Source: Streptomyces sp. PTY087I2 (GTDB taxonomy: Bacteria > Actinomycetota > Actinomycetes > Streptomycetales > Streptomycetaceae). Taken from it: a DNA stretch of 64,000 nucleotides. The DNA lies in NCBI RefSeq assembly GCF_001687325.1, contig NZ_LZRD01000001.1, positions 186,001 through 250,000 of the forward strand. The letters are read 5' to 3'. Positions 1-11,555 of this stretch are shown one piece after another. Within the stretch, counting starts at the first letter, position 1; each line of letters starts with the position of its first letter. The notes under the pieces were generated by a model. That model was not told the DNA's origin and did not search any database. It saw only the letters and a list, made by a program, of their open reading frames with translations. The position numbers were made by a program, and so were the translations under genes.

Positions 1-78
1 CCCCGCCGCGACCAGGGACGGAACGCTGCCGACCCGTCCGGCGACACGGCTCTCCGCTCCCTTCCGATCCCGCCCGAG

Positions 79-450
79 GTGCCTTCCGTGCTTTCATCGC
101 CCAACGAGGACAGAGCCGTCAGAATCACCACCCGGCGGGAGCGCGGGGCTCTGGTCCTCGCCGTGTCGGGTGACCTCGACATCGACAGCGTCGCCCCCCT
201 GGGCCTGGCGCTGACCTCGGCGGCCGGCGACGGCTCGGGCCCGGTCGTCGTGGATCTCTCCGGTGTGGGTTTCGCGGACTCGACGACGGTGAACGTGCTC
301 CTCCAGGGGCACACCGCGCTCGGGGACCGGCTGCGTCTCGCGGCCCCGTCCCCGTTCATGCGGCGTCTGATCGGCATGATCGGCCTCGACAGCGCCCTGC
401 CCGTCCTGCCGTCCGTGGACGACGCCATAGACGTCGTGCTGCCTTCCTGA
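79..450 (+). CDS. STAS-domain protein (anti-anti-sigma factor type)
   Basis: A 123-residue single-domain protein. The order is a strand-rich start (LVLAVSGDLDID), then VVVDLSGVGFADSTTVNVLL, which is the usual STAS core; the DS at about residue 67 is where the phosphorylatable serine lies in SpoIIAA-like proteins. Such proteins bind or release serine-kinase anti-sigma factors in the cytoplasm. No kinase or sigma gene lies beside it in the window, so its partner is unknown. The start is a GTG; there are 78 bases upstream within the window. STAS membership is clear from the fold pattern; the anti-anti-sigma role is inferred from the family. Confidence 0.85.
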   Translation: MPSVLSSPNEDRAVRITTRRERGALVLAVSGDLDIDSVAPLGLALTSAAGDGSGPVVVDLSGVGFADSTTVNVLLQGHTALGDRLRLAAPSPFMRRLIGMIGLDSALPVLPSVDDAIDVVLPS

Positions 451-455
451 CCTCT

Positions 456-1169
456 TTACGACGTGACGCCCCGGCCCCGCGCGGAGCCGGGCGCCCGGTC
501 GAACACGCAGTCGCCGCACAGCCCGCCGCCGGGGCAGCGCCAGTACAGGCAGCAGCTGCGCCGCCGGAACGCCGGGCCGTGCGGGAATCCGGTGTCGCGG
601 AGCGTCTCGTCGTCGAAGAGCTCGGCCGCCAGCGCGCGGGCCCGTGCGGCCACGTCCGGCCGGTCGTGGGCGCGCGCGAAGGCGACGAGTTCGCGTACGG
701 CCCCGGCGAGCGCGGATCCCTCGTTGCCCCGCAGCAGTTGCGGGGAGATGTTCCCGTCGCGCCGGAACGCCTCGGCCAGCGGGACCAGATGCCCATGCTG
801 GACCTCCTCGCGGATCCGGGCCGCCGTGCCGGGCAGCTCAGCCGTCCCCGCGAGCCACAGGTCGTCGGGCGAGGTGGCCGACGGGTCCCAGTGCAGATCG
901 CCGGGGGCCAGGGCGGGGATCCGCCCGAACAGCGCGGCCGGGCCCAGGGCGACGGACCAAAGCCGCGCGGCCAGACCGAGATGGGCGATGGAGGCGGCGA
1001 CCCTGCGCTCGGGGGCCTCGAGCCGCGCCGCGACCCGGTCGACACGCGCGGCGAGCGGACCGTTCTCACCGGCGTACAACCGCTCCAGCGGCCGGTGCCC
1101 GCCGCCCGGCACCGGGGTGGTCCGCAGCGCGAAGAATCCCCCGACCGATGCCAGTAGTGCCAGGTCCAT
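456..1169 (-). CDS. FhuF-like (2Fe-2S) ferric-siderophore reductase family protein
   Basis: The C-terminus contains RRSCCLYWRCPGGGLCGDC, which fits the CC-x10-C-x2-C pattern of FhuF-type [2Fe-2S] proteins that reduce ferric iron released from siderophores. The rest is a helical Ala/Arg/Leu-rich domain of unknown detail, normal for the family. The reading frame stays open to about 1259, but the ATG at 1169 (MDLALLASVGG) has a strong ribosome site, GGAGGGGGAGCAGGCC, so it is the likely start, giving 237 residues. It converges with the STAS gene 5 bases away. No siderophore transporter is adjacent, so the substrate is inferred from the family only. Confidence 0.75.
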   Translation of the reverse strand: MDLALLASVGGFFALRTTPVPGGGHRPLERLYAGENGPLAARVDRVAARLEAPERRVAASIAHLGLAARLWSVALGPAALFGRIPALAPGDLHWDPSATSPDDLWLAGTAELPGTAARIREEVQHGHLVPLAEAFRRDGNISPQLLRGNEGSALAGAVRELVAFARAHDRPDVAARARALAAELFDDETLRDTGFPHGPAFRRRSCCLYWRCPGGGLCGDCVFDRAPGSARGRGVTS

Positions 1170-2547
1170 GGCCTGCTCCCCCTCCGTCTCCGGTCCGTCC
1201 GCGGCCCCGCTCCGGTGACCGGTCCCGCGGACACCGACTGTGGCGTCCCGGCGGCTCACCGTATCCGCCGGGCGCCAACTTCTGACGTCTGGGGGCGGCA
1301 GGACTACCGTCGGGAGGAGGACGTCGGTCCAACAGGCGTACTACTGGGGCAGTAGGCCGAAGTGCAGACTCAAGGACGACGACGTGGGGCCCCGGACGGG
1401 ACATCGTGGTGTACATGAGTTCCCTTGCGTTGTCCGTGCTGCTGTCACTGATCTCCGCGGTCGCCTACGCGGGCGGGGCGATCATCCAGGAGCGCGTGGC
1501 CGCGACCGATGACAACGCCTGGTACGCCCTGCTGCGCAACGGCGTGTGGTGGGTGGCCGTCGTCCTCAACGGGGTCGGCGCGGTCCTGCACGTGGTGGCG
1601 CTCGCCTACGGTCCGCTCAGCCTGGTCCAGCCCCTCGGAGCGCTGACGATCGTCTTCGCCCTGCCGATGGCCGCCCTGTTCGTCGGGCGGCGCGCGGGGG
1701 CGACGGCGTGGCGCGGGGCGCTGATGGCGACGGCCGGGCTCGGCGGCCTCCTGGCGCTCACGGGGAACGCCGAACCGCACACCTTGAACGGTCCCGAGCA
1801 GGCGCTGCTGGCCTCGGTGACGTTCGGGGCCGTCGGCGCGCTCGTCGTCCTCTCCCGTACGCTGCGCCGGCCGGTCCTGCGCAGCATCGTCCTGGCCACG
1901 GGCGCGGGCGCGGCGTTCGGTATGGCCTCGGTGTTCACGAAGACCGTGGCCGTGGAGTGGACGTCCGGCTCGGTGCGCTCGGGTGCGTTGCCGCTGCTGG
2001 TGATCGCCGGGCTCGCCGCGGCGGGCCTGTTCCTGTCCCAGGCCGCGTACCGGGGCGCCGGGCTCACGGCTCCGCTCGCGACGGTGACGGTGGTCAACCC
2101 GGTGGTGGCCGCCGCCATCGGCATCACCCTGTTCGGCGAGCACTTCCGGCTCGGCGTCCCCGGCACCGTTCTCGCCCTCTCCTGCGGGGCGCTGGCCGCC
2201 GCCGGTCTGATCATGCTGACGCGGGAGCGGATGCACCGGGAACACGCCGAGGAGGCGCGGGCGAACCCGGAGCCGGTGGGTTCCGGCGCCCGGCGCGCGG
2301 TCCCGGCCGACGGTCCGGGCGCGGAGGACGTGGCCCGTGGCGCGGAGGTGGTGGAGGCGGGGCGTCCGTCGCCGTCGCCCGCCGTGCCGGAACCTGCGCC
2401 TGGTCAGCTGCCCGCGGCGCCCAAGGCGTCGTCGCTGCCGCCGGGGCGCGCCGTGCCGCAGGTGGAGTTCGGTACGCCGGGCCCGCTCGCGGAACAGCAG
2501 CGGCGCGGCGGAGCCACGCTGCGGCGCCCCCGCTCCGAGCGGAAGGT

Positions 2548-4710
<2,163 letters not shown>

Positions 4711-4722
4711 GCGCCAATTCTA

Positions 4723-4770
4723 TAGCGACCACTAGAGAACGTGTTACGGTCACTTCTGTAGCGACCGCTA
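4723..4770. promoter_or_regulatory. Tandem TetR operator candidates
   Basis: TAGCGACCACTA (4723-4734) and TAGCGACCGCTA (4759-4770) lie 36 bp apart, start to start, in the divergent promoter region. The second is nearly palindromic (TAGCG..CGCTA). On the minus strand TATAGAAT next to the first site could serve as the -10 of the regulator. Assignment to the adjacent TetR protein is inferred from position. Confidence 0.65.
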
Positions 4771-4775
4771 ATAAA

Positions 4776-4804
4776 ATCGCTCATCACACACATCGCTCAT
4801 CACA
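4776..4804. repeat. 13-bp direct repeat in the SDR leader
   Basis: ATCGCTCATCACA occurs at 4776-4788 and again at 4792-4804, immediately before the AGGGGAGGGCGGAGCC ribosome site of the reductase. It may be a duplication or a second regulatory element. Confidence 0.6.
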
Positions 4805-4822
4805 AAAGGGGAGGGCGGAGCC

Positions 4823-5575
4823 ATGGGCTCGCTCACGGGAAAGACGGCACTGGTCACCGGCGGCAGCAGGGGCATCGGACGGGGTATCGCCGAACGGCTG
4901 GGCCGGGACGGAGCGGTCGTCGGCGTGCACTACGGCCGCGACGAGGCGGCGGCCCTGAAGACCGTGGCCGCGATCGAGGAGGCGGGCGGCACGGCGTTCC
5001 CGCTGCGTGCGGACCTGGCGGATCCGGGCTCCGCCGCCGCGCTCTGGGCCGCCTTCGACGAGCACGCGGACGGCGTGGACATCCTCGTCAACAACGCCGG
5101 GATAGGCGCTTCGCAGGACTTCGCGCAGATCGAGGAGGAGGAGTACGACCGGCTGTTCGCCGTCAACACGAAGGCGCCGTTCTTCCTCACGCGGCTGGGA
5201 CTGGACCGGCTGCGGGACGGCGGACGCGTCATCAACATCTCGACGGGCCTCAGCCACGCGGCGATGATGCCGGACCTGATCGCCTACGCCATGACCAAGG
5301 GCGCGCTGGACGTGTTCACGCGGTACCTGTCGAAGGTGCTGGGCAGCCGGGGCATCACCGTCAACGCGGTGGCCCCGGGGCTCGTGGACACCGACTCCAC
5401 CTCGGACCGGCTGCGCGCCAGCGACGAGGCCTGGGCGGGCGCGGAGGCCTTGTCCACCCTGGGGAAGGTCGGCACCCCCGCCGAGATCGCCGATGTCGTG
5501 GCCTTCCTCGCCTCGGACGACGGCCGGTGGATCACGGGCCACTGGATCGACGCGACGGGTGGTTCGCTGGCCTGA
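4823..5575 (+). CDS. Classical SDR-family NAD(P)-dependent oxidoreductase
   Basis: The Rossmann cofactor motif TGGSRGIG is at residues 12-19, NNAG at 90-93, an INIS serine at 140 and the catalytic pair Tyr155/Lys159 in YAMTK. Length 250 is standard for classical SDRs. ATG at 4823 follows AGGGGAGGGCGGAGCC. It probably reduces or oxidises a carbonyl/alcohol substrate in the cytosol; which one cannot be told. It is controlled, by position, by the divergent TetR protein. The next gene (LacI type) is a separate unit with its own operator. Confidence 0.92.
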   Translation: MGSLTGKTALVTGGSRGIGRGIAERLGRDGAVVGVHYGRDEAAALKTVAAIEEAGGTAFPLRADLADPGSAAALWAAFDEHADGVDILVNNAGIGASQDFAQIEEEEYDRLFAVNTKAPFFLTRLGLDRLRDGGRVINISTGLSHAAMMPDLIAYAMTKGALDVFTRYLSKVLGSRGITVNAVAPGLVDTDSTSDRLRASDEAWAGAEALSTLGKVGTPAEIADVVAFLASDDGRWITGHWIDATGGSLA

Positions 5576-5599
5576 CCGGCTGCCGGGCGACCGACTCGT

Positions 5600-5613
5600 G
5601 GAGAGCGCTCTCC
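5600..5613. promoter_or_regulatory. LacI-type operator before the regulator gene
   Basis: GGAGAGCGCTCTCC is a perfect 14-bp palindrome with the central CG typical of LacI-family operators. It sits 22 bases before the ATG of the LacI-type gene, so autoregulation is likely. The same 14 bases recur at 19362 and 20697, and a close version at 22179. Confidence 0.8.
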
Positions 5614-5634
5614 GTTAGTGCTATAAAGGCGCCC

Positions 5635-6762
5635 ATGACGGATGATCGGCGGGCGGCCGGAGCACCCACCCTGGAGGACGTGGCGCGAGCGGCCGGTGTC
5701 TCACGCGCCACCGTCTCCCGGGTCATCAACGGGGTACGCAATGTCGACCCGGTGATCCAGGAGGCCGTGCGGCAGGCGGTCTCCGTCACGGGCTACACCC
5801 CGAACCGGGCGGCCAGGTCCCTGGTCACACGGCGGGCCGATGCCGTGGCCCTCGTGGTGTCGGGCGCGGGCGTCGAGCCGGAGGCGACGCGGGAGGCCCC
5901 CGACGGCGGGGCGGCAGGGGCCTCCGGAGCCAAGGAGGCCGGTACATCCGGGGACGGGGACGGGAGCTCCTTCACCGCGCAGGTCTTCGCCGACCCGTTC
6001 TTCGGCCGGGTGGTGACCGGAGTGGTCAACTACCTGCGGCCGCGCGGGATGCACCCGGTGCTGATGTTCGCGGAGTCCTCGCGGGCGCGCGAGGAGGTGG
6101 TGGCGTACCTCCGGCAGGGCAGCGCGGACGGCGCCCTGGTCGTCTCGACGCACGCCGAGGATCCGCTGCCCGCCCTGATCGCCGAAGCGGGCCTGGCGGC
6201 CGTCCTGTTCGCCCGCCCGGCGCGGCCGGTCCCGGTCAGCTATGTCGATCTGGCGCACCAGGACGGCGCGCGGCTGGCGGCCGAGCATCTGCTCGGCCGG
6301 GGCTGCCGCCGGATAGCGACGATCAGCGGCCCGCTGGACGTACCGGCGGGGCAGGCGCGCCTGACCGGGTTCCGGGACACGATGGCGCGCCACGGGAACC
6401 CGTACATCCCCATCGTCGAGGGGCAGTTCACCCAGGAGAGCGGCGAGGCGGCGATGGAACGGCTGCTGGCGGAACACCCGGACCTGGACGGGGTCTTCGC
6501 CGCCAACGACCTGATGGCGCTGGGGGCCTGCCACGTCCTGCGGGAGCACGGCCGCTCGGTGCCGGGGGACGTCGCGGTGGTCGGCTTCGACGACAGCAGC
6601 GCGGCCCTGGCCTGCCGCCCGCCGCTGACCACGGTCCGCCAGCCGGTGGAGGGAATGGCCGCCGAGATGACACGCCTGCTGCTGGACCGACTGGCCCGCC
6701 CGGACGGCCCGGTGACGTCAGTGATCTTCGAACCGGAGCTGGTGGTACGGGGGTCGGCCTAG
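5635..6762 (+). CDS. LacI-family transcriptional regulator
   Basis: The helix-turn-helix and hinge (residues ~11-60: TLEDVARAAGVSRATVSRVI, then YTPNRAARSLVTRR) are followed by a periplasmic-binding-protein-like sensor domain (FADPFFGRVVTGV, GVFAANDLMALG, VVGFDDS). 375 residues. A Gly/Ala/Glu-rich insertion of about 30 residues sits at the start of the sensor domain (around residues 80-110), which most family members lack. ATG at 5635 is chosen because the helix-turn-helix begins there and the operator lies just upstream. Three secreted-enzyme genes 14-17 kb away carry the same operator, so it may control breakdown of an extracellular polymer; the sugar effector is unknown. Confidence 0.9.
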   Translation: MTDDRRAAGAPTLEDVARAAGVSRATVSRVINGVRNVDPVIQEAVRQAVSVTGYTPNRAARSLVTRRADAVALVVSGAGVEPEATREAPDGGAAGASGAKEAGTSGDGDGSSFTAQVFADPFFGRVVTGVVNYLRPRGMHPVLMFAESSRAREEVVAYLRQGSADGALVVSTHAEDPLPALIAEAGLAAVLFARPARPVPVSYVDLAHQDGARLAAEHLLGRGCRRIATISGPLDVPAGQARLTGFRDTMARHGNPYIPIVEGQFTQESGEAAMERLLAEHPDLDGVFAANDLMALGACHVLREHGRSVPGDVAVVGFDDSSAALACRPPLTTVRQPVEGMAAEMTRLLLDRLARPDGPVTSVIFEPELVVRGSA

Positions 6763-6856
6763 GGTGTGCCGGGCGGGGACGCACCGACCGGGGGCGGGTG
6801 CTCACCGACGTACGCGAGGACGCGGTTCATGACCGCTACCCTCCTCCCCCGCCCCC

Positions 6857-8191
6857 TCAGTTGACCGAGGACCGATGCCGTTCCCGTACCGCGTCCACGG
6901 CCGTACGCGGTGGCGCGCCGGTGCCGCCCGGCTCCGGGCGGCTGCCGCCGCGGGTCAGGAAGTCCGCGAGCGGGAGCGTCGCCGCGCCCACGGTGACCGC
7001 GTCCGGGCCGAGGCGTCCCATCTCGATCGTGATGCGGGCCGCCGCGTGGCTCAGGGCGTACTCGTTCGCGTACCGGCGGATCTCCGGGAGCAGGCGGGGG
7101 CCGAGGAGCAGGCCCGCCCAGCCGCCGATCAGGATCCGCTCGGGCAGGAAGAGGTTCACCAGGTCGGCGAGGGCCGCGCCGAGGCATTCGGCCGTCTCGT
7201 CGAGCAGGGCGAGGGCGACTGGGTCCGGGGTGGCGCCCCGGCGTGCCGGGTAGGCGGCGGCGAGCAGGGCCGCGAGCGCGGTCTCGTCGTCGGCGTCCTC
7301 GGGCAGCGGGCCGCCCGCCTCCCGCCAGCGCTCGCGCAGGGCCTCCGCGCCCGCGTACGCCTCCAGGCAGCCGATGGAGCCGCAGCGGCACCGGCGGCCG
7401 CGCAGCTGGACGGTGGTGTGGCCCCATTCGAGGGCGAGGCTGGTGCGGTCCTCGTCGAGGATGTCGCCATGGTCGACGCAAGCGCCGACACCCGAGCCGA
7501 TCAGGGCGATGGCGGCGGCGCCCGCGCCCCGGCCGCCGCCGAACCACATCTCGGCCTGGCCGAGCGTCTTGGCGCCGTTGTCGATGAAGAGCGGCACCTC
7601 GGGCGGTACGTCGACCGCCTCGCGCAGCAGCTGTTCGAAGGGGACCGCGCGCCAGCCGATCGTCTGGCCGTGCACCACCGCGCCGCGCGTGCCGTCGGGT
7701 CCTTCCGGGCCGTCGCGCTCGATGATGCCGGGGACCCCGATCCCGATGCCGAGGAGCCGGCGCGGATCGGCGCCCGCGTCGCGCAGCACGTCCGCGACAC
7801 CGGTGCGGACATGGCCGACGATGCGCTCGACGTCGTAACCGTGCTGGGCCAGCAGCCGTTCCGTGCGGGCCAGTTCGGTGAGCGAGAGGTCGAACAGCTC
7901 GACGCGGACGCGGGTCTCGCCGATGTCGATACCGACGAGGAGGCCGCCGTCCGGGGCGACGCGCAACAGCGTACGGGGGCGGCCGCCGTCGGAGTCGACG
8001 ACGCCCGCCTCCTCCAGCAGGCCCTCGGCGGACAGCTCCGCGACGACGTTGCTGATGGAGCCTGAACTCAGGCCCGTGACCGGGCCGAGCTCCTGACGGC
8101 TCAGCGGGCCGTCGAAATACAACCGTTGCAATACGCGCGCCCGGTTGCCCCGCCGCAGGTCACGCACGGTTCGTCTGTTGCGCTCGGCCAT
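6857..8191 (-). CDS. ROK-family transcriptional regulator
   Basis: An N-terminal winged helix (residues ~15-70, LSRQELGPVTGLSSGSISNV) precedes a ROK sugar-sensing domain with IGIDIGET-like phosphate loop (GIDIGETRV, 87-95), EWGHT (255-259) and the zinc motif CRCGSIGCLE (268-277). 444 residues including a hydrophilic ~30-residue tail. ATG at 8191 is preceded by GAAGGAGC. It is divergent from a sugar ABC transporter and GH1 enzyme, so it most likely represses that cluster until its sugar arrives. Zinc and His258 ligands are intact. Confidence 0.9.
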   Translation of the reverse strand: MAERNRRTVRDLRRGNRARVLQRLYFDGPLSRQELGPVTGLSSGSISNVVAELSAEGLLEEAGVVDSDGGRPRTLLRVAPDGGLLVGIDIGETRVRVELFDLSLTELARTERLLAQHGYDVERIVGHVRTGVADVLRDAGADPRRLLGIGIGVPGIIERDGPEGPDGTRGAVVHGQTIGWRAVPFEQLLREAVDVPPEVPLFIDNGAKTLGQAEMWFGGGRGAGAAAIALIGSGVGACVDHGDILDEDRTSLALEWGHTTVQLRGRRCRCGSIGCLEAYAGAEALRERWREAGGPLPEDADDETALAALLAAAYPARRGATPDPVALALLDETAECLGAALADLVNLFLPERILIGGWAGLLLGPRLLPEIRRYANEYALSHAAARITIEMGRLGPDAVTVGAATLPLADFLTRGGSRPEPGGTGAPPRTAVDAVRERHRSSVN

Positions 8192-8232
8192 GGTGCTCCT
8201 TCCCGTCCAGGAACATACCCCGGCCCAAGCCC

Positions 8233-8261
8233 TTGACGCGACCTTCTCTCACCTCTTAAAT
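8233..8261 (+). promoter_or_regulatory. Probable promoter of the sugar-uptake operon
   Basis: TTGACG (8233-8238), 17 bases, then TTAAAT (8256-8261) forms a good vegetative-type promoter about 70 bases before the binding-protein start. The AT-rich stretch 8255-8276 has CTTAA...TTAAG arms and is the best place for a ROK operator. Nothing else here is as AT-rich. Confidence 0.55.
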
Positions 8262-8333
8262 CACGGCATAAATTAAGTCATGGAGGCCGTTCGGTTCCCG
8301 AACGCAGCCACCCCCGGAAAGGGGCCACCTCTC

Positions 8334-9644
8334 ATGCGTCATCTCAGAGCCGCAAGCGCCGTCACCCTCGCCCTCTCCATCGCCGTGGCCGCCACCGGCT
8401 GTGGTGGGGGAACCACGTCGGGCGGCGGCAACGAGTCGCCGAAGACCCTCACGTACTGGGCGTCCAACCAGGGCCCCAGCATCGAGGCCGACAAGAAGAT
8501 CCTCACTCCCGAGCTGAAGAAGTTCGAGAAGGAGACCGGGATCAAGGTGAAGCTGGAGGTCGTGCCGTGGGCCGACCTGCTGAACCGGATCCTCGCCGCC
8601 ACCACCTCCGGTCAGGGCCCGGACGTGCTGAACATCGGCAACACCTGGTCGGCCTCGCTCCAGGCGACCGGCGCGCTCCTGCCGTGGGACGACAAGAACT
8701 TCGAGGCGATCGGCGGCCGGGACCGCTTCGTCGACTCGGCGGTCGCCTCGGCCGGCAAGGAGGGCGAGCCGCCCGCCGCCGTGCCGCTGTACTCGCTGGC
8801 GTACGCCCTCTACTACAACAAGAAGATGTTCGCCGAGGCGGGCATCGAGAAGCCGCCGGCCACCTGGGACGAGCTGGTCGCGACCGGCAAGAAGATATCC
8901 AAGGACGGCAAGTGGGGGCTTGGCGCCGAGGGCGGCAACCTCTCCAACAACATCCACCAGACCTTCGTCCTGGGCCAGCAGCACGGCGCCGACTTCTTCG
9001 ACCAGGACGGCAAGGCGACGTTCACCTCGGACGGTGCGGTCGCGGCGGTGAAGCAGTACATCGACTTCATGGCCAAGGACAAGATCATCGCCCCGGGCAA
9101 CGCCGAGTACGCCCAGAACCAGTCGCTCACCGACTTCGCCAAGGGCAAGACGGCGATGGTGCTGTGGCAGGCGGCCGCCTCCACCTTCGCCGCCCAGGGC
9201 ATGAAGCCGGAGGACTGGGGCGCGGCCCCGGTGCCGGTCCCCTCGGGCGCCCCGGGGACCGGCAAGCAGGTCAACTCCATGGTCGCCGGCATCAACATGG
9301 CGGTGTTCAAGAACAGCAAGAACATCGACGGCGCGAAGAAGTTCGTGAAGTTCATGACGAGCGACGCCGAGCAGAAGCTGCTCAACAAGACCTACGGTTC
9401 CATCCCGCCGGTCAAGGCCGCCCAGGCCGACGACGCGTTCGGCGCCCCCGACCTCAAGGTCCTGCGCGACACCCTCGCCACCAGCGCCGCCCCGCTCCCC
9501 CAGGTCCCCAACGAGTCGCAGTTCGAGACGGCCGTGGGCACGGCCGTCAAGGAGCTGTGGGCGGACGCGGCGGCCGGACGCCCCGTGACCGAGGAGTCCG
9601 TCAAGGCGCGCCTGGAAAAGGCCCAGCAGACGATGCAGCAGTGA
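8334..9644 (+). CDS. Sugar ABC transporter substrate-binding lipoprotein
   Basis: The lipoprotein signal ends in AATGC (Cys23), followed by a Gly/Ser spacer and a family 1 extracellular solute-binding fold (TLTYWASNQGPSIEA; WADLLNRILAA; GPDVLNIGNTW; YALYYNKKMFAEAGI). 436 residues. ATG at 8334 is preferred over 8280 because only it places the lipobox correctly, and GGAAAGGGG precedes it. It should capture an oligosaccharide outside the membrane for the two permeases that follow. A GH1 beta-glucosidase in the same operon suggests beta-linked glucosides or cello-oligosaccharide-like substrates, which is inference. Confidence 0.9.
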   Translation: MRHLRAASAVTLALSIAVAATGCGGGTTSGGGNESPKTLTYWASNQGPSIEADKKILTPELKKFEKETGIKVKLEVVPWADLLNRILAATTSGQGPDVLNIGNTWSASLQATGALLPWDDKNFEAIGGRDRFVDSAVASAGKEGEPPAAVPLYSLAYALYYNKKMFAEAGIEKPPATWDELVATGKKISKDGKWGLGAEGGNLSNNIHQTFVLGQQHGADFFDQDGKATFTSDGAVAAVKQYIDFMAKDKIIAPGNAEYAQNQSLTDFAKGKTAMVLWQAAASTFAAQGMKPEDWGAAPVPVPSGAPGTGKQVNSMVAGINMAVFKNSKNIDGAKKFVKFMTSDAEQKLLNKTYGSIPPVKAAQADDAFGAPDLKVLRDTLATSAAPLPQVPNESQFETAVGTAVKELWADAAAGRPVTEESVKARLEKAQQTMQQ

Positions 9645-9655
9645 GGCCCTGATCC

Positions 9656-10669
9656 ATGACCGCCACCGTCACCACGGACCCCGAGGTCGACAAGTCGACC
9701 GGCAGGGGTACGAGCCGGGGCACCGGGGGTGCGCGCGGGAGACTGCCGCGCATCCCCGACCGGATCCGCCAAGGCGGACTGCCCTATCTCCTGCTTCTGC
9801 CCGCCGTCCTGCTGGAACTCCTCATCCACATCATCCCGATGGTCATCGGGATCGTGATGAGCTTCCGGCAGCTCACGCAGTTCTTCATCAACAACTGGGG
9901 CGCCGCGCCCTGGTCCGGCCTCGACAACTACAAGATCGCCGTCGATGTCAACGCGCCGATCGGTGAGGCCCTGCTCCACTCGTTCTTCGTCACCTGCGTC
10001 TTCACGTTCTTCTCCGTCGGTCTGGCCTGGCTGCTCGGCACAGCAGCGGCGATCCTGCTCCAGGAGAGCTTCCGGGGCCGGGGCGTGCTGCGGACGATCT
10101 TCCTGGTCCCGTACGCCCTGCCGGTCTACGCGGCGGTCATCACCTGGGCGTTCATGTTCCAGCGGGACAACGGGATGATCAACCACGTCCTGCACGACCA
10201 GCTCGGCATCACGGACGAGCCGTCGTTCTGGCTGATCGGCGACAACAGCCTCTACACCCTGATCATCGTCTCGGTGTGGAAGGGCTGGCCGTTCGCCTTC
10301 CTCATGCTGATGGCCGGGCTCCAGAACATCCCGCGCGAGCTGTACGAGGCCGCCTCGATCGACGGCGCGGGCATCTGGCAGCAGATCCGCCGCATCACGC
10401 TGCCCTCGCTGCGCCCGGTCAACCAGGTACTGGTCCTGGTGCTCTTCCTGTGGACGTTCAACGACTTCAACACCCCGTTCGTGCTGTTCGGGAAGTCGGC
10501 GCCGGAGAACGCGGACCTGATCTCGATCCACATCTACCAGTCGTCGTTCGTCACCTGGAACTTCGGCACCGGATCGGCGATGTCCGTCCTGCTGCTGCTG
10601 TTCCTGCTGATCGTGACGGCCGTCTACCTGTTCTTCACCTCGCGCGGAAGGAAGGGCGCCGATGTCTAG
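9656..10669 (+). CDS. Sugar ABC transporter permease (MalF/LacF type)
   Basis: Six membrane segments in ~337 residues, and the cytoplasmic EAA loop ELYEAASIDGAGIWQQI that docks on the ATPase. It begins 11 bases after the binding-protein stop and overlaps the next permease by 8 bases. Together with the MalG-type partner it forms the channel. No ATPase gene is present nearby; in Streptomyces such importers are usually energised by the shared MsiK ATPase, encoded elsewhere. Confidence 0.93.
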   Translation: MTATVTTDPEVDKSTGRGTSRGTGGARGRLPRIPDRIRQGGLPYLLLLPAVLLELLIHIIPMVIGIVMSFRQLTQFFINNWGAAPWSGLDNYKIAVDVNAPIGEALLHSFFVTCVFTFFSVGLAWLLGTAAAILLQESFRGRGVLRTIFLVPYALPVYAAVITWAFMFQRDNGMINHVLHDQLGITDEPSFWLIGDNSLYTLIIVSVWKGWPFAFLMLMAGLQNIPRELYEAASIDGAGIWQQIRRITLPSLRPVNQVLVLVLFLWTFNDFNTPFVLFGKSAPENADLISIHIYQSSFVTWNFGTGSAMSVLLLLFLLIVTAVYLFFTSRGRKGADV

Positions 10670-11555
10670 CCTCACGCGGCCGACCCGCACCGCCCGGTCG
10701 CGGGCCCGCTCGCCGATGGCGGCCCCGCAGTCTTTCCTGTGGACCCGGCGCATCATCCTGACCCTGCTCGCCGGGTTCGTCCTGCTGCCGGTCTACGTCA
10801 TGGTCAGCAGCTCGCTGAAGCCGCTCCAGGACGTGTCGGGGAAGTTCCAGTGGCTCCCGTCGACGCTGACGGTCCAGCCGTACTTCGACATCTGGGAGAC
10901 CGTTCCGCTCGCCAAGTACTTCGTCAACTCGCTGATCGTGGCGGGCTCGGCGACGGTGCTGTCGGTGACGATCGCGGTGTTCTCGGCGTACGCGGTGAGC
11001 CGCTACCGGTTCCGGGGCAAGCGGGTCTTCACCGTCACCGTGCTGTCCACGCAGATGTTCCCGGGGATCCTCTTCCTGCTCCCGCTGTTCCTCATCTTCG
11101 TCAACATCGGCAACAGCACCGGCGTCGCGCTGTACGGCTCGCGCGGCGGACTCATCCTCACCTACCTCACGTTCTCGCTGCCGTTCTCCATCTGGATGCT
11201 GATCGGCTACTTCGACTCCATCCCCCGCGACCTCGACGAGGCGGCCCTGGTGGACGGCTGCGGACCGGTCCGCGCGCTCTTCCAGGTCGTCGTGCCGGCA
11301 GCGGTGCCGGGGATCGTCGCGGTCTCCGTCTACTCCTTCATGACGGCCTGGGGCGAAGTGCTCTTCGCCTCCGTCATGACGAACGACGAGACCCGGACCC
11401 TCTCCGTCGGCCTCCAGGGCTACGCCACGCAGAACGACGTGTACTGGAACCAGGTCATGGCCGCGTCCCTCGTCGTCAGCGTCCCGATCGTCGTCGGGTT
11501 CCTGCTGCTCCAGCGCTACCTGGTGGCCGGTCTCACCGCAGGAGCCGTCAAGTGA
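10662..11555 (+). CDS. Sugar ABC transporter permease (MalG type)
   Basis: 297 residues with about six membrane segments, the conserved MVSSSLKP start of the MalG group, and the EAA loop [18 protein letters not shown]. The ATG overlaps the end of the previous permease gene, and its own stop overlaps the GTG of the GH1 gene, so the three are translationally coupled. Role: second half of the sugar channel. Confidence 0.93.
   Translation: MSSLTRPTRTARSRARSPMAAPQSFLWTRRIILTLLAGFVLLPVYVMVSSSLKPLQDVSGKFQWLPSTLTVQPYFDIWETVPLAKYFVNSLIVAGSATVLSVTIAVFSAYAVSRYRFRGKRVFTVTVLSTQMFPGILFLLPLFLIFVNIGNSTGVALYGSRGGLILTYLTFSLPFSIWMLIGYFDSIPRDLDEAALVDGCGPVRALFQVVVPAAVPGIVAVSVYSFMTAWGEVLFASVMTNDETRTLSVGLQGYATQNDVYWNQVMAASLVVSVPIVVGFLLLQRYLVAGLTAGAVK

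Noticed and set aside
1170..1414. CTACT/AGTAG inverted repeat near 1340-1355 as an operator
   Set aside because: Arms of only five bases and no second copy; could easily be chance.
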